From Croceitalea dokdonensis DOKDO 023 (GTDB lineage Bacteria > Bacteroidota > Bacteroidia > Flavobacteriales > Flavobacteriaceae), in contig NZ_LDJX01000002.1 in NCBI RefSeq assembly GCF_001306415.1, positions 708,425 to 772,424 on the forward strand: 64,000 bases of DNA, given 5' to 3'. The number at the start of each line of letters is the position of its first letter. Within the stretch, counting starts at the first letter, position 1. Below the pieces are notes generated by a model that was given only the letters and a program-made list of their open reading frames with translations, made no database searches and was not told where the DNA came from. Below are positions 17,149 to 26,337 of the stretch, in pieces. The translations under genes and the position numbers were made by a program.

Positions 17149-18591
17149 TTAAAAATTACAGGTTTCTATTTCCGTTACCCTAAGTGTGTTCACCATTCCC
17201 TTCTCTTTTATGGGCATGGCTGCCAAACTAATTAACATATCCCCCACATCAAGAAATCCTTTCTTACAGGCTATTTGGTTTACATCATCTATGGTCTCAT
17301 CCGTGGAAACGTAGCGATCGTAATAAAAGGCCTTTACCCCCCAAAGTAAGTTTAATTGTGTAAGGATACGTTTGTTTGATGTGAACACCAAGATATGGGC
17401 ACTAGGCCTCCAAGCAGAAATTTGAAAAGCCGTGTAACCACTGTTGGTTAGGGTGGATATTGCTTTTGCCTGAATTTCATTGGCCATTAAAGCGGCATGA
17501 TAACAAACGGATTTTGTGATATATCTCTTTGTTTTAATGTGGGGTGGTGTTTGCGGTACGTTAATTAAGGTAGAACCTTCAACACTACTTAGAATACTGG
17601 TCATTTTTTCAATCACCTCTACAGGGTAGTTTCCTACGGATGTTTCACCGGAAAGCATCACGGCATCCGCACCATCCATCACGGAGTTGGCCACATCATT
17701 TACCTCTGCCCTGGTTGGGGTAAGACTGGTAATCATCGTTTCCATCATTTGGGTTGCGATGATTACGGGTATCCTTGCTTTTTTTGCCCTAAGTACCAGT
17801 TGCTTCTGTATCAAGGGAACCTCTTGGGCAGGCACCTCAACACCCAAGTCGCCCCTAGCCACCATTAGTCCATCACAATAGGCAACAATCTTATCAATAT
17901 TCTCTACGGCCTCCGGTTTCTCAATCTTTGCAATGATGGGAATTTTGTGCTCTGAGTGTTCCTTTATCAGGTTTTGTAGGTCTATTAAGTCTTGGCTAAA
18001 ACGCACAAAAGACAAGGCAATCCAGTCCACATCCTGACCAATGGCAAAAATGGCATCCTCAATGTCCTTTTCCGTTAAGGCCGGTAAGGAAATATTGGTA
18101 TTTGGCAGGTTTACCCCTTTTTTTGACTTTAAGGGCCCTCCTTGTATCACCTTGGCCCTGACTTCGTTCTCCCCATTGGTCTCCACAACCTCAAACATTA
18201 GCTTTCCATCATCCAATAGAATACGCTCGCCAGCCTTTACATCCCTAGGAAATTGTTCGTAGTTCATGTAAACCCGTTCTGCGCTACCCTCAAAAGGTTT
18301 GCCCGTTGCAAAGGTTATTTCATCACCTGGTGCAACTACCACCTCACCACCCATAACACCAACGCGTAATTTAGGTCCTTGAAGATCAGCTAGGATGGCG
18401 GTGTTTACATCCAACTCATTGTTGAGTTCACGTATTAACCCAATGCGCTCTGCAACATCATCATAACTGGCATGGGAAAAGTTGATCCTGAATACATCTA
18501 CCCCGGCCAACATCATTTTTCTTAATACTTCTTTCTTACTTGTGGCCGGCCCTAGGGTGGCTACAATTTTCGTCTTCTTCTTCGTTGGCAT
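17149..18591 (-). CDS. pyk: Pyruvate kinase
   Basis: The 480-residue enzyme makes pyruvate and ATP from phosphoenolpyruvate and ADP. Features include the N-terminal KIVATLGPAT, the catalytic region IPIIAKIEKPEAVENID, MVARGDLGVEVP and MDGADAVMLSGETSVGNYP, then the C-terminal allosteric domain. Length is normal. It is separated by one base from the IPExxxVDY gene upstream and ends a conserved flavobacterial cluster (acpP, fabF, rnc, IPExxxVDY, pyk). A PAS protein gene converges with its 3' end, only two bases away. Confidence 0.97.
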   Translation of the reverse strand: MPTKKKTKIVATLGPATSKKEVLRKMMLAGVDVFRINFSHASYDDVAERIGLIRELNNELDVNTAILADLQGPKLRVGVMGGEVVVAPGDEITFATGKPFEGSAERVYMNYEQFPRDVKAGERILLDDGKLMFEVVETNGENEVRAKVIQGGPLKSKKGVNLPNTNISLPALTEKDIEDAIFAIGQDVDWIALSFVRFSQDLIDLQNLIKEHSEHKIPIIAKIEKPEAVENIDKIVAYCDGLMVARGDLGVEVPAQEVPLIQKQLVLRAKKARIPVIIATQMMETMITSLTPTRAEVNDVANSVMDGADAVMLSGETSVGNYPVEVIEKMTSILSSVEGSTLINVPQTPPHIKTKRYITKSVCYHAALMANEIQAKAISTLTNSGYTAFQISAWRPSAHILVFTSNKRILTQLNLLWGVKAFYYDRYVSTDETIDDVNQIACKKGFLDVGDMLISLAAMPIKEKGMVNTLRVTEIETCNF

Positions 18592-18592
18592 A

Positions 18593-19057
18593 TTAGAAAA
18601 TTAAATTTTTTTTTGACTTTAAACTATTGGCTTCCATCTGCTGTGCGGTAGCTACTTTGTCAATGGAATTTAATGCGGCTACCAAGGTAGGAAGCACACT
18701 TTGGTCTTCCGATTCTATCTTTAAAAAATAATCAAAAAGCTTTCTTTCCTTCACCAGATAATGGGTGCGTTCCCCGGAAACTTCTGAAAACAGGTCTGTT
18801 GGCTGTAATGTCTGTTCCTTTTTGGCAACATTGGCTACCAGCGCATAGTACCTATCGTACAACGTATCATTCCACTCAAAAATTGGGAAATCCAACCCAT
18901 TGAACGATAAATCCATTTCCGCCCTTGTTAACCGCAAGCCTGCCGCTTTATTTATATGGTATGCCAAGCTATAACCCTTGAGATTACAACGAATTGCCAC
19001 AAGCATGAAATCATGGTCGTAAAGCGATACGGCTATTTTATGCGTTGTTACCATCAA
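18593..19057 (-). CDS. IPExxxVDY family protein
   Basis: This 154-residue protein matches a flavobacterial family found between rnc and pyk. Recognisable features are the early segment LVAIRCNLKGYSLAYHINK, a central PIFEW, the name-giving region here written LVKERKLFDYFLKI, and the C-terminal LKSKKNLIF. The IPE and VDY residues are not conserved literally. Function is unknown; constant linkage to pyk and rnc suggests a housekeeping role. A second Met lies one residue downstream. Confidence 0.8.
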   Translation of the reverse strand: MMVTTHKIAVSLYDHDFMLVAIRCNLKGYSLAYHINKAAGLRLTRAEMDLSFNGLDFPIFEWNDTLYDRYYALVANVAKKEQTLQPTDLFSEVSGERTHYLVKERKLFDYFLKIESEDQSVLPTLVAALNSIDKVATAQQMEANSLKSKKNLIF

Positions 19058-19166
19058 ATTTTGCGAATTGTAAATATAATTGTAATCCCCAAATTAGCCT
19101 AGCTAATTACTTGGATTAGCGTTTTTATCCTTCACGAAAACGTTGTAGTTTTTCCTCAACCCTGAT

Positions 19167-19904
19167 TTAAGAGTCTTCCATGTGGCGTTGCAATGCAAAA
19201 TAGGCTCGTTTGGAAGCCTTTTCTTCCGCTTTCTTCTTGGACGTTGCCCGTGCCTTTGCCAAGATACGCTCACCAATAGTCAGCTTTACCGCAAAGTGTT
19301 TTAGGGCATCGTTGCCGGTGTCTTCATAAACATCATAGCAAAAGGTCTTTTTTTGCTTTTGGCACCACTCTATGACCAAGCTTTTGTAACTGATTACCTT
19401 ACCTTCCAACTGTTCAATATCCACGTATGGCTCTATTACTTTTTCATGGATAAATTTTTCGCAATACTTATAACCCCTATCCAGATAAATGGCACCGACC
19501 AAAGCTTCAAAAACATTGCCGTGGATGTTTTCGCCAAAATGGGATTTAGGAATTCTGCTTTCTACATGTTTTAGCAAATCTAAGTCTTTACCAAGGGCGT
19601 TTAGATGCTTTCTGCTTACAATTTTAGAACGCATTTTGGTTAGGTAGCCCTCATCCCCCGCTGGTACCGCTTTGTAAAGATGCTTTGAGATGATGGTACC
19701 CAACATGGCGTCACCCAGGAACTCTAAGCGCTCATAATTCATGGGATTGCCCTCCGTATCCCGCTTATTGACGGAACGGTGCAAGAATGCCTTTTTATAC
19801 ACTTTAAGGTCTTTTGGCTTAAACCCCAAAATTGATTTCATTCCCAAAAAAAAATCCCCATCCGATTTCGGATGGGAATTAAATATTTTAGGAGAGAATT
19901 TCAT
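19167..19904 (-). CDS. rnc: Ribonuclease III
   Basis: This 245-residue double-strand-specific RNase has the signature NYERLEFLGDAMLG (about residues 58-71), the second acidic site in EALVGAIYLDRGY and a C-terminal double-stranded RNA binding domain (about 170-240). It processes rRNA precursors and structured mRNAs. It starts 12 bases after the fabF stop, so the pair is very likely co-transcribed. Confidence 0.96.
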   Translation of the reverse strand: MKFSPKIFNSHPKSDGDFFLGMKSILGFKPKDLKVYKKAFLHRSVNKRDTEGNPMNYERLEFLGDAMLGTIISKHLYKAVPAGDEGYLTKMRSKIVSRKHLNALGKDLDLLKHVESRIPKSHFGENIHGNVFEALVGAIYLDRGYKYCEKFIHEKVIEPYVDIEQLEGKVISYKSLVIEWCQKQKKTFCYDVYEDTGNDALKHFAVKLTIGERILAKARATSKKKAEEKASKRAYFALQRHMEDS

Positions 19905-19916
19905 TTACGCCCGTTT

Positions 19917-21167
19917 CTAGTTTATTTTTTTAAAGACTACACAGGCATTATGTCCGCCAAACCCAAAGGTATTACTCATCGCTACATTGACCTCTCTTGC
20001 TTGGGCCTTGTTCAAGGTAAGGTTCAATGACGGATCAATGTTTTCATCTACCGTGGTATGGTTAATAGTTGGCGGAACCAGACTGTGCTGCATGGCCAAA
20101 ATAGAGGCTATGGCCTCTATGGCACCAGCTGCGCCCAATAAATGGCCGGTCATTGATTTTGTTGAATTGATATTGATATTGGGGGCGTGGTCCCCAAAAA
20201 CCTTGGAGATGGCCTTTAATTCCGCAACATCTCCCAGGGGGGTAGACGTTCCATGGGTATTGATCGCATCTACGTCTTCCGGTTTTAATCCTGCATTTTC
20301 CAAGCAGTTTTCCATCACCTTAACCACACCGATGCCTTCCGGGTGTGGTGCCGTCATGTGATAGGCGTCACTGGAGAGACCGCCACCAACCACTTCTGCA
20401 TATATCTTTGCGCCCCTGGCCTTTGCATGATCATACTCTTCCAATATCAAGGCTCCCGCACCTTCCCCCAAAACAAAACCATCTCGGGTGGCATCAAAGG
20501 GTCTGGAGGCCGTCTCCGGGCTTTCATTTCTGGTAGACAGTGCGTGCATGGCATTGAACCCACCCATACCTGCTATGGTAACCGCTGCCTCACTACCACC
20601 GGTAACCACAACGTTACAGTGTCCCAAACGAATATAGTTCAAAGCATCTATCATGGCATTGGCAGAGGATGCACAGGCAGAAACCGTGGTATAATTGGGA
20701 CCCATAAAACCATGTTTAATAGAAATATTTCCCGGCGCAATATCGGCGATCATCTTAGGAATAAAGAAAGGGTTAAAGCGTGGTGTCCCGTCACCAGCGG
20801 CAAAGTTCATCACCTCATTTTGAAAAGTTTCCAAACCGCCAATACCTGCTCCCCATACAACGCCTACTTTAAATTTGTCCACTTTGTCCAAGTCTAGCCC
20901 GGAATCTGCAATGGCTTCATCAGAAGATACCAGCGCATACTGTGCAAAACGATCTAATTTTCTTGCTTCTTTCCTATCAAAAAAATTAAGGGGGTCAAAA
21001 TCCTTAAGTTCGCAGGCAAATTTGGTCTTGAACTTATCAGTATCGTAGTATGTAATTGGGGCAGAACCACTTTTACCGTTTTTAAGGCCCTCCCAATAGG
21101 ATTGTAAATTGTTCCCTATAGGTGTTAAAGCGCCTAGACCAGTTACGACAACACGTTTTAATTGCAT
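19917..21167 (-). CDS. fabF: 3-oxoacyl-[acyl-carrier-protein] synthase II
   Basis: The 416-residue condensing enzyme elongates acyl-ACP chains. The Cys-His-His triad is visible in VSACASSANAM, NTHGTSTPLGD and STKSMTGHLLGAAGA. It lies downstream of acpP, but a terminator-like hairpin (21298-21333) separates them, so part of the acpP transcript probably stops before fabF. The spacer also contains an inverted repeat (21220-21239) that may be an operator. Confidence 0.97.
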   Translation of the reverse strand: MQLKRVVVTGLGALTPIGNNLQSYWEGLKNGKSGSAPITYYDTDKFKTKFACELKDFDPLNFFDRKEARKLDRFAQYALVSSDEAIADSGLDLDKVDKFKVGVVWGAGIGGLETFQNEVMNFAAGDGTPRFNPFFIPKMIADIAPGNISIKHGFMGPNYTTVSACASSANAMIDALNYIRLGHCNVVVTGGSEAAVTIAGMGGFNAMHALSTRNESPETASRPFDATRDGFVLGEGAGALILEEYDHAKARGAKIYAEVVGGGLSSDAYHMTAPHPEGIGVVKVMENCLENAGLKPEDVDAINTHGTSTPLGDVAELKAISKVFGDHAPNININSTKSMTGHLLGAAGAIEAIASILAMQHSLVPPTINHTTVDENIDPSLNLTLNKAQAREVNVAMSNTFGFGGHNACVVFKKIN

Positions 21168-21219
21168 AGAATTCCTATTTTAACCTACTTGCTCAAAAAA
21201 AAATTCGAGATTTAATCCT

Positions 21220-21239
21220 TTACAACACCCAGGTTGTAA
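21220..21239. promoter_or_regulatory. Inverted repeat upstream of fabF
   Basis: TTACAAC (21220-21226), six bases, GTTGTAA (21233-21239) is a perfect 7-base inverted repeat 53 bases upstream of the fabF start codon. The size and symmetry suit a dimeric regulator of fatty acid genes, but no regulator is identified. Confidence 0.3.
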
Positions 21240-21290
21240 TCGTCTTAAATACTTTACGGGCATTTGCCAAAGTGGTTTACCCAATGAATT

Positions 21291-21333
21291 TAAAAAAAAT
21301 TATCCATGCGGAGCGCTTACCACATGGATAATT
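21291..21333 (-). terminator. acpP: Intrinsic terminator or attenuator between acpP and fabF
   Basis: Read on the minus strand, an 11-base stem (21333-21323 paired with 21308-21298) encloses a 14-base loop and runs straight into a tract of T (the A run at 21292-21299). It lies 28 bases after the acpP stop. A partial terminator here would allow much more acpP than fabF mRNA, as acyl carrier protein is needed in excess. Confidence 0.75.
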
Positions 21334-21360
21334 AATAATCTTTCCTAAGATAACATAAAA

Positions 21361-21594
21361 TTACTTTGCTTCTTCTATATAGCTGATTGCCTGACCTACA
21401 GTAGCAATATTTTCTGCTTGGTCATCAGGAATTTGAATATCAAATTCTTTCTCGAACTCCATGATGAGTTCTACAGTGTCCAGTGAATCTGCACCTAAAT
21501 CGTTGGTAAAACTGGCTTCAGAAACAACTTCATTTTCATCTACACCTAATTTATCAACGATGATAGCTTTAACTCTTGATGCAATGTCTGACAT
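21361..21594 (-). CDS. acpP: Acyl carrier protein
   Basis: The 77-residue acidic protein has the phosphopantetheine attachment motif [12 protein letters not shown] with the acceptor Ser at about residue 37. It carries growing acyl chains for FabF and related enzymes. Terminator and promoter elements on both sides suggest strong separate expression. Confidence 0.98.
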   Translation of the reverse strand: MSDIASRVKAIIVDKLGVDENEVVSEASFTNDLGADSLDTVELIMEFEKEFDIQIPDDQAENIATVGQAISYIEEAK

Positions 21595-21625
21595 AATAAT
21601 ATCGGTTTTTAAAATTTAATCTCGG

Positions 21626-21633
21626 CAAAAATA
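21626..21633 (-). promoter_or_regulatory. acpP: Putative acpP -7 box
   Basis: On the minus strand this is TATTTTTG, an exact TAnnTTTG box 32 bases upstream of the acpP start codon. I see no clear -33 element at the expected distance. Confidence 0.4.
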
Positions 21634-21751
21634 TAAAACTTTGGATTAATTACACTATTTGTCGATAAAATGTGCTGTAAATAACGGTTTTATCTGTAGA
21701 GCCCCTATCTTAGTTGCCGTTGATTAAGGTGTAAAAATTCCTAAGCATCCC

Positions 21752-22324
21752 ATGAAAAAAATTATCATTTTAGCCTCTGGTTCCGGTTCCAACGCCGAGA
21801 ATATCATCACCCATTTCAAACATAATCCCAATATTACCATAGCTGCCGTTTTAACCAATAAAAAAACTGCTGGCGTCCTGGAACGCTGTCAGCGTTTAAA
21901 GGTACCTACATTAGTATTTGACAGGGAGGCTTTTTACCATTCAACCTTGGTTCTTGACGTTATTGCCTCACAGGAACCGGCACTTATTGTATTGGCCGGC
22001 TTTTTGTGGAAAATCCCTCAAAGTTTTATCGATAGGTTTCCAAACCAAATAATTAACATCCACCCAGCGCTATTGCCCAAATATGGAGGAAAGGGCATGT
22101 ACGGGCACCATGTGCACAAGGCCGTAAAAGATCATGCAGAAACAGAAACGGGCATTACCATACACTATGTTAATGAACACTATGATGAAGGAGCGATCAT
22201 TAAGCAGGAAAACGTAGCGGTTTTACCATCGGACAGTGTGGATGACATTGCCAAAAAAGTACATCAGCTAGAGCAGGCACATTTTCCTAAAGTCATTCAT
22301 AACTTATTGGTTTCCCATGGGTAA
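21752..22324 (+). CDS. purN: Phosphoribosylglycinamide formyltransferase
   Basis: This is the folate-dependent third step of purine synthesis. The 190-residue protein has the N-terminal ILASGSGSNAENI and the catalytic region INIHPALLPKYGGKGMYG with its Asn and His, and the third catalytic residue in NEHYDEG. It overlaps the RNase H gene by eight bases, which shows tight coupling. A PurF-type gene lies 1.6 kb downstream. Confidence 0.95.
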   Translation: MKKIIILASGSGSNAENIITHFKHNPNITIAAVLTNKKTAGVLERCQRLKVPTLVFDREAFYHSTLVLDVIASQEPALIVLAGFLWKIPQSFIDRFPNQIINIHPALLPKYGGKGMYGHHVHKAVKDHAETETGITIHYVNEHYDEGAIIKQENVAVLPSDSVDDIAKKVHQLEQAHFPKVIHNLLVSHG

Positions 22325-22952
22325 GAAGCAAAAATTTTATGTGGTTTGGAAAGGTAAACACCCAGGCATTTTTGAAACTTGGGATGATTGCAAAGCGCAA
22401 ATAGAGGGATTTAAAGGAGCGGAGTACAAATCTTTTGCCACATTCAAAGAGGCAAAAAAGGCTTTCAACAGCAATTATTTGGAATTTAAGGGCAAAACAA
22501 AGGAAAGGCCTACCCTAACACCAGAAGAATTATTGAAAATTGGGGAACCCAATATGCACAGCATTGCCGTTGACGCAGCCTCAAGTGGCAACCCGGGGGT
22601 CATGGAATATCAGGGAGTGGACACCAAAACCAAAAAAAAACTTTTTAAACAAGGCCCCTTTAAAGAAGGTACTAATAATATTGGGGAATTTTTGGCGCTG
22701 GTTCATGGTCTTGCTTTTTTAAAACAGCACAAAAGCGATCGAATCATTTATTCAGATTCCAGGATTGCCATTGGCTGGGTACACAAAAAAAAATGTAAGA
22801 CCAAACTACAGCCAAACGCCAATAACAAGGATGTTTTTGATTTGATCCAAAGAGCGGAGAAGTGGCTAAAATCCAACCGTTTTAATACCCCAATCGTTAA
22901 GTGGGAGACCAAGGCATGGGGTGAAATTCCAGCGGACTTTGGGAGAAAATAG
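22317..22952 (+). CDS. rnhA: Ribonuclease H with N-terminal viroplasmin domain
   Basis: The 211-residue protein has an N-terminal RNA/DNA hybrid binding domain (about residues 5-48, FYVVWKGKHPGIFETWDDC) and an RNase HI catalytic domain (about 75-211). The four acidic residues lie in AVDAAS, NNIGEFLAL, YSDSRIA and PADFG. It degrades RNA of RNA:DNA hybrids. The start overlaps purN by eight bases. This two-domain form is common in Bacteroidetes. Confidence 0.93.
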   Translation: MGKKQKFYVVWKGKHPGIFETWDDCKAQIEGFKGAEYKSFATFKEAKKAFNSNYLEFKGKTKERPTLTPEELLKIGEPNMHSIAVDAASSGNPGVMEYQGVDTKTKKKLFKQGPFKEGTNNIGEFLALVHGLAFLKQHKSDRIIYSDSRIAIGWVHKKKCKTKLQPNANNKDVFDLIQRAEKWLKSNRFNTPIVKWETKAWGEIPADFGRK

Positions 22953-22990
22953 TTGGGTAAATAAAAGTATATTTGCAGCAAAATTAGGTG

Positions 22991-23917
22991 ATGGGTAAAC
23001 TTCTTATCGTTGGCACAGTAGCTTTTGACGCTATTGAATCCCCTTTTGGCAAAACGGACAAAATATTGGGCGGTGCTGGCACCTTTATTGGTTTGGCGGC
23101 GTCTAAATTTGAGGTGGACCTTGGTCTGGTTTCTGTGGTAGGTGATGATTTTCCGCAGGCGTACCTAGATATATTGACCAATAAAAACATCAATATAGAC
23201 GGGGTAGAAATCGTTAAGGGCGGAAAAACCTTTTTCTGGAGTGGCAGGTACCACAACGATATGAATACCAGGGACACCTTGGTAACCGAGCTAAATACTT
23301 TGGCAGACTTTAATCCTAAAGTGCCAGATGCCTATGCAGACGCAGAAATTGTGATGTTGGGTAATTTACATCCTGGCATTCAACTTAGTGTTATCCATCA
23401 AATGAAAAAACGACCAAAGCTCATCATTTTGGACACCATGAACTTTTGGATGGATAACAGCCTGGAAGAATTACTGACCGTCATCAAGGAAATTGATGTC
23501 ATTACCATAAATGATGAAGAGGCGCGGCAGCTCACCAATGAGTATTCCTTGGTAAAAGCTGCTGAAAAAATACACCGTATGGGGCCTAAATATGTGGTCA
23601 TCAAAAAAGGGGAGCATGGTGCATTGCTGTTTCATGACAAGCATATTTTCTTTGCCCCTGCACTTCCATTGGAAGAGGTGTTTGACCCAACCGGTGCGGG
23701 GGACACCTTTGCAGGTGGCTTTGCGGGATATTTGGCAGCAACGGCACATATTTCTTTTGAAAATATGAAGAATGCCGTGATACATGGGTCCAATCTGGCA
23801 TCGTTCTGTGTAGAAAAGTTTGGGACCGAGCGCATGCAAACGGTTAGCCAACAAGAAATTGAAAAAAGACTGCATCAATTTAAGACATTGACGCAATTTA
23901 ATATTGAGTTACCATAA
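22991..23917 (+). CDS. PfkB family carbohydrate kinase
   Basis: This 308-residue sugar or nucleoside kinase has the N-terminal GG-type motif (ILGGAGTFIGLAAS) and the C-terminal signature DPTGAGDTFAGGFAGYL with the catalytic Asp. The substrate cannot be read from sequence; the position between purN/rnhA and a PurF-type gene is compatible with a ribose or nucleoside substrate. The ATG at 22991 is chosen over the GTG immediately before it. A strong terminator follows the stop. Confidence 0.88.
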   Translation: MGKLLIVGTVAFDAIESPFGKTDKILGGAGTFIGLAASKFEVDLGLVSVVGDDFPQAYLDILTNKNINIDGVEIVKGGKTFFWSGRYHNDMNTRDTLVTELNTLADFNPKVPDAYADAEIVMLGNLHPGIQLSVIHQMKKRPKLIILDTMNFWMDNSLEELLTVIKEIDVITINDEEARQLTNEYSLVKAAEKIHRMGPKYVVIKKGEHGALLFHDKHIFFAPALPLEEVFDPTGAGDTFAGGFAGYLAATAHISFENMKNAVIHGSNLASFCVEKFGTERMQTVSQQEIEKRLHQFKTLTQFNIELP

Positions 23918-23923
23918 CCTTAC

Positions 23924-23945
23924 GCCCTGTGTTCAGGGCTTTTTT
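23924..23945 (+). terminator. Intrinsic terminator after the PfkB kinase gene
   Basis: GCCCTG (23924-23929), a four-base loop and CAGGGC (23934-23939) are followed by six T. It ends 14 bases before the PurF-type start codon, so that gene needs its own promoter or read-through. Confidence 0.8.
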
Positions 23946-23958
23946 ATTCGTACAAACT

Positions 23959-25857
23959 ATGAGCGATGCCATAAAACATGAATGTGGAATCTCATTGATT
24001 CGATTATTAAAACCGTTGGAGTATTACAAAGAGAAGTACGGCACCGCATTCTATGGGGTAAACAAAATGTACCTCATGATGGAAAAACAACACAATCGCG
24101 GTCAGGATGGTGCCGGGTTTGCCAGTATAAAATTGGACATGCAGCCCGGAGAAAGATATATGAGCCGTGTCCGTTCATGCCAGCAACAACCCATACAGGA
24201 TATTTTTAAGCAAATAAATGACCGTATCAATGCTGCCATCGCGGATGCCCCGCAGCTATGGGACGATGTTGCTAGACAGAAAAAAGAAATTCCCTACATA
24301 GGTGAGCTGCTCCTTGGTCATGTACGTTACGGAACCTTTGGAAAAAACAGTATTGAAAGTGTCCACCCTTTTCTTAGGCAAAACAACTGGATGCACCGCA
24401 ACCTTATTGTGGCAGGAAATTTTAATATGACCAATGTAGATGAACTCTTTGGGAATTTGATTGAGCTGGGCCAGCATCCCAAGGAAATGGCAGATACCAT
24501 AACGGTGATGGAAAAGATTGGTCACTTTTTGGATGATGCCGTTGCCAAAATCTACAAACAGATTAAAAAAGAAGGTTTCAATAAACGCGAGGCCTCACCC
24601 ATTATAGCAGAACGGCTAAATGTGGCCAAGGTGCTCAGAAAAGCAGCTAAAAATTGGGACGGCGGATATGCCATGGGCGGACTCTTAGGTCACGGCGATG
24701 CTTTTTTATTAAGAGATCCTGCAGGCATTAGGCCCAGTTACTATTACAAGGATGATGAAATTGTAGTGGTGGCATCAGAACGGCCAGTGATTCAGACCGT
24801 ATTCAATGTTGCCTATGAAGAGGTTAAGGAACTGGACCCGGGCAAGGCCATTATCATCAAAAAAAATGGCAAAGTTTCCTTTGAGGAAATACTAAGTCCA
24901 ACCGAAAGAAAGGCATGTTCTTTTGAACGCATCTATTTTTCCCGTGGCAGTGATAAAGAAATTTACAAAGAGCGCAAAATGCTGGGGAAACTTGTTTTTC
25001 CTGAAATTCTTAGGGCGATAGACAACGACATTGAAAATGCGGTATTCTCCTATATCCCCAACACTGCGGAAACCTCCTTTCTGGGAATGGTTAGGGAAGC
25101 GCAAAATTATTTGAACCGTAAAAAAGAAGACCAGATATTGGCATTGGGGCCTAAGATTACCAAAGAAGAACTTCACCGCATCCTAGACGTGAGGCCCAGA
25201 ATTGAAAAAGTGGCCATTAAAGATGCCAAACTACGGACGTTCATTACACAAGACAATAGTAGGGACGACCTAGTGGCCCATGTTTATGATATTTCCTACG
25301 GTTCTGTTAAACCAGAAGATAACCTTGTCATCATAGATGATAGTATTGTACGGGGAACCACTTTAAAAAAGAGTATTTTGAGAATGCTGGATCGCCTCAA
25401 CCCTAAAAAAATTGTGGTTGTTTCCTCTGCGCCCCAAATTAGATACCCGGATTGTTATGGTATTGATATGGCAAAACTAGAAGACTTTGTTGCTTTTAAA
25501 GCAGCATTGGCACTACACAAAGAAAGGGGAACGGAAAAAGATATCGAAAAAATTTACAACAAATGTCTGGGCCAAGTAAAATCCAAGGATAAAGATGTAA
25601 TCAATTATGTGAAAGAATTCTATGCGCCGTTCACAGCTATTGAAATTTCAAAAAAAATAGGCGAAATCCTAAGTCCACCGGATATTGGTGCCGAAGTGGA
25701 AATCATATACCAAACCATAGAAAATTTACATATGGCTTGCCCACACAATTTAGGGGACTGGTATTTTACCGGCAACTATCCTACCCCAGGTGGGAATAAG
25801 GTGGTCAATAGGGCTTTTATTAATTTCTTTGAAGGAAAAAATCAAAGGGCATATTAA
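23959..25857 (+). CDS. purF: Amidophosphoribosyltransferase-type enzyme, long form
   Basis: The N-terminal glutaminase domain begins with Cys at residue 9 after a short propeptide (MSDAIKHE), as in class II amidotransferases, and has HNRGQDGAGFAS and VRYGTFG. The C-terminal half has the PRPP loop VIIDDSIVRGTT. At 632 residues it is longer than ordinary PurF (about 470-510), a variant known in Bacteroidetes. I expect it to form phosphoribosylamine from PRPP and glutamine. The ATG at 23959 is preferred; an upstream in-frame GTG lies inside the preceding terminator. Confidence 0.85.
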   Translation: MSDAIKHECGISLIRLLKPLEYYKEKYGTAFYGVNKMYLMMEKQHNRGQDGAGFASIKLDMQPGERYMSRVRSCQQQPIQDIFKQINDRINAAIADAPQLWDDVARQKKEIPYIGELLLGHVRYGTFGKNSIESVHPFLRQNNWMHRNLIVAGNFNMTNVDELFGNLIELGQHPKEMADTITVMEKIGHFLDDAVAKIYKQIKKEGFNKREASPIIAERLNVAKVLRKAAKNWDGGYAMGGLLGHGDAFLLRDPAGIRPSYYYKDDEIVVVASERPVIQTVFNVAYEEVKELDPGKAIIIKKNGKVSFEEILSPTERKACSFERIYFSRGSDKEIYKERKMLGKLVFPEILRAIDNDIENAVFSYIPNTAETSFLGMVREAQNYLNRKKEDQILALGPKITKEELHRILDVRPRIEKVAIKDAKLRTFITQDNSRDDLVAHVYDISYGSVKPEDNLVIIDDSIVRGTTLKKSILRMLDRLNPKKIVVVSSAPQIRYPDCYGIDMAKLEDFVAFKAALALHKERGTEKDIEKIYNKCLGQVKSKDKDVINYVKEFYAPFTAIEISKKIGEILSPPDIGAEVEIIYQTIENLHMACPHNLGDWYFTGNYPTPGGNKVVNRAFINFFEGKNQRAY

Positions 25858-25939
25858 ACCATAAAACGACAAAATATTGCGCTTTATCGATGTTTTTAAC
25901 ACTTAAGCGGTTTTTTAACAAGTTGATGGTTACTCAAAC

Positions 25940-25947
25940 TATATTCG
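25940..25947 (+). promoter_or_regulatory. Putative -7 box of small RNA copy 1
   Basis: TATATTCG differs from TAnnTTTG at one base and lies seven bases before the conserved block. A TTG at 25922-25924 is closer (15 bases) than usual for a -33 element. Confidence 0.4.
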
Positions 25948-25953
25948 GACCAT

Positions 25954-26028
25954 ACCATAGCATAAGTAGGTTAAGTTCATGGTAAGATTTGGGGCAAAAA
26001 AGGTGGAGACTTCTCCACCTTTTTTATT
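25954..26028 (+). ncRNA. Small RNA gene, copy 1 of a three-copy tandem family
   Basis: A 41-base block beginning ACCATAGCATAAGTAGG (25954-25994) recurs twice more in this spacer. It is followed by a perfect hairpin (25996-26025) that ends in a T-run. A -7-like box lies just upstream. Promoter, invariant 5' part and terminator together predict an RNA of about 75 bases. CCAT and ATGG near the ends of the block could pair. I do not recognise the family. A short frame starting ATG inside the block (MVRFG...) is an alternative reading. Confidence 0.65.
25996..26028 (+). terminator. Terminator of small RNA copy 1
   Basis: A 13-base perfect stem, AAAAAAGGTGGAG with CTCCACCTTTTTT, encloses a four-base loop (26009-26012); the 3' T-run forms the U tract. 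Confidence 0.8.
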
Positions 26029-26325
26029 TTAACCTTCTTTTTCCCTTCCAAAGAATGGTCACAAGAAACCAAAAGGTAACATTAGATTATCCGCTGGACG
26101 GATAAGAATCCACCCAATAATCCGAACATGGATAGCGCTGCCCAGATAAAATTCTTCACAGTTGTGGTATTTAACTACTTAGGTGCTTTTTAAATATCCA
26201 GAGGCACATGTAAAAAATTGTAGGAAATCATTGTAGGTTACATGGGTATAAAAATACATTGTTACCATTTACCGCTTTTAATGGGGTTTTATCTAAAACT
26301 GCAACTGCCTACACCAGCTTTGCCA

Positions 26326-26333
26326 TACATTTG
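26326..26333 (+). promoter_or_regulatory. -7 box of small RNA copy 2
   Basis: TACATTTG is an exact TAnnTTTG match, four bases before the conserved block. No clear -33 TTTG is seen. Confidence 0.55.
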
Positions 26334-26337
26334 GAGA

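Noticed and set aside
26082..26159. A 25-codon minus-strand frame starting GTG with a hydrophobic stretch (IWAALSMFGLLGGFL) between small RNA copies 1 and 2
   Set aside because: It looks like a single membrane span but is too short to support without conservation data. A hairpin TTATCCG/CGGATAA (26087-26105) lies in the same DNA and could be the reason for the pattern.
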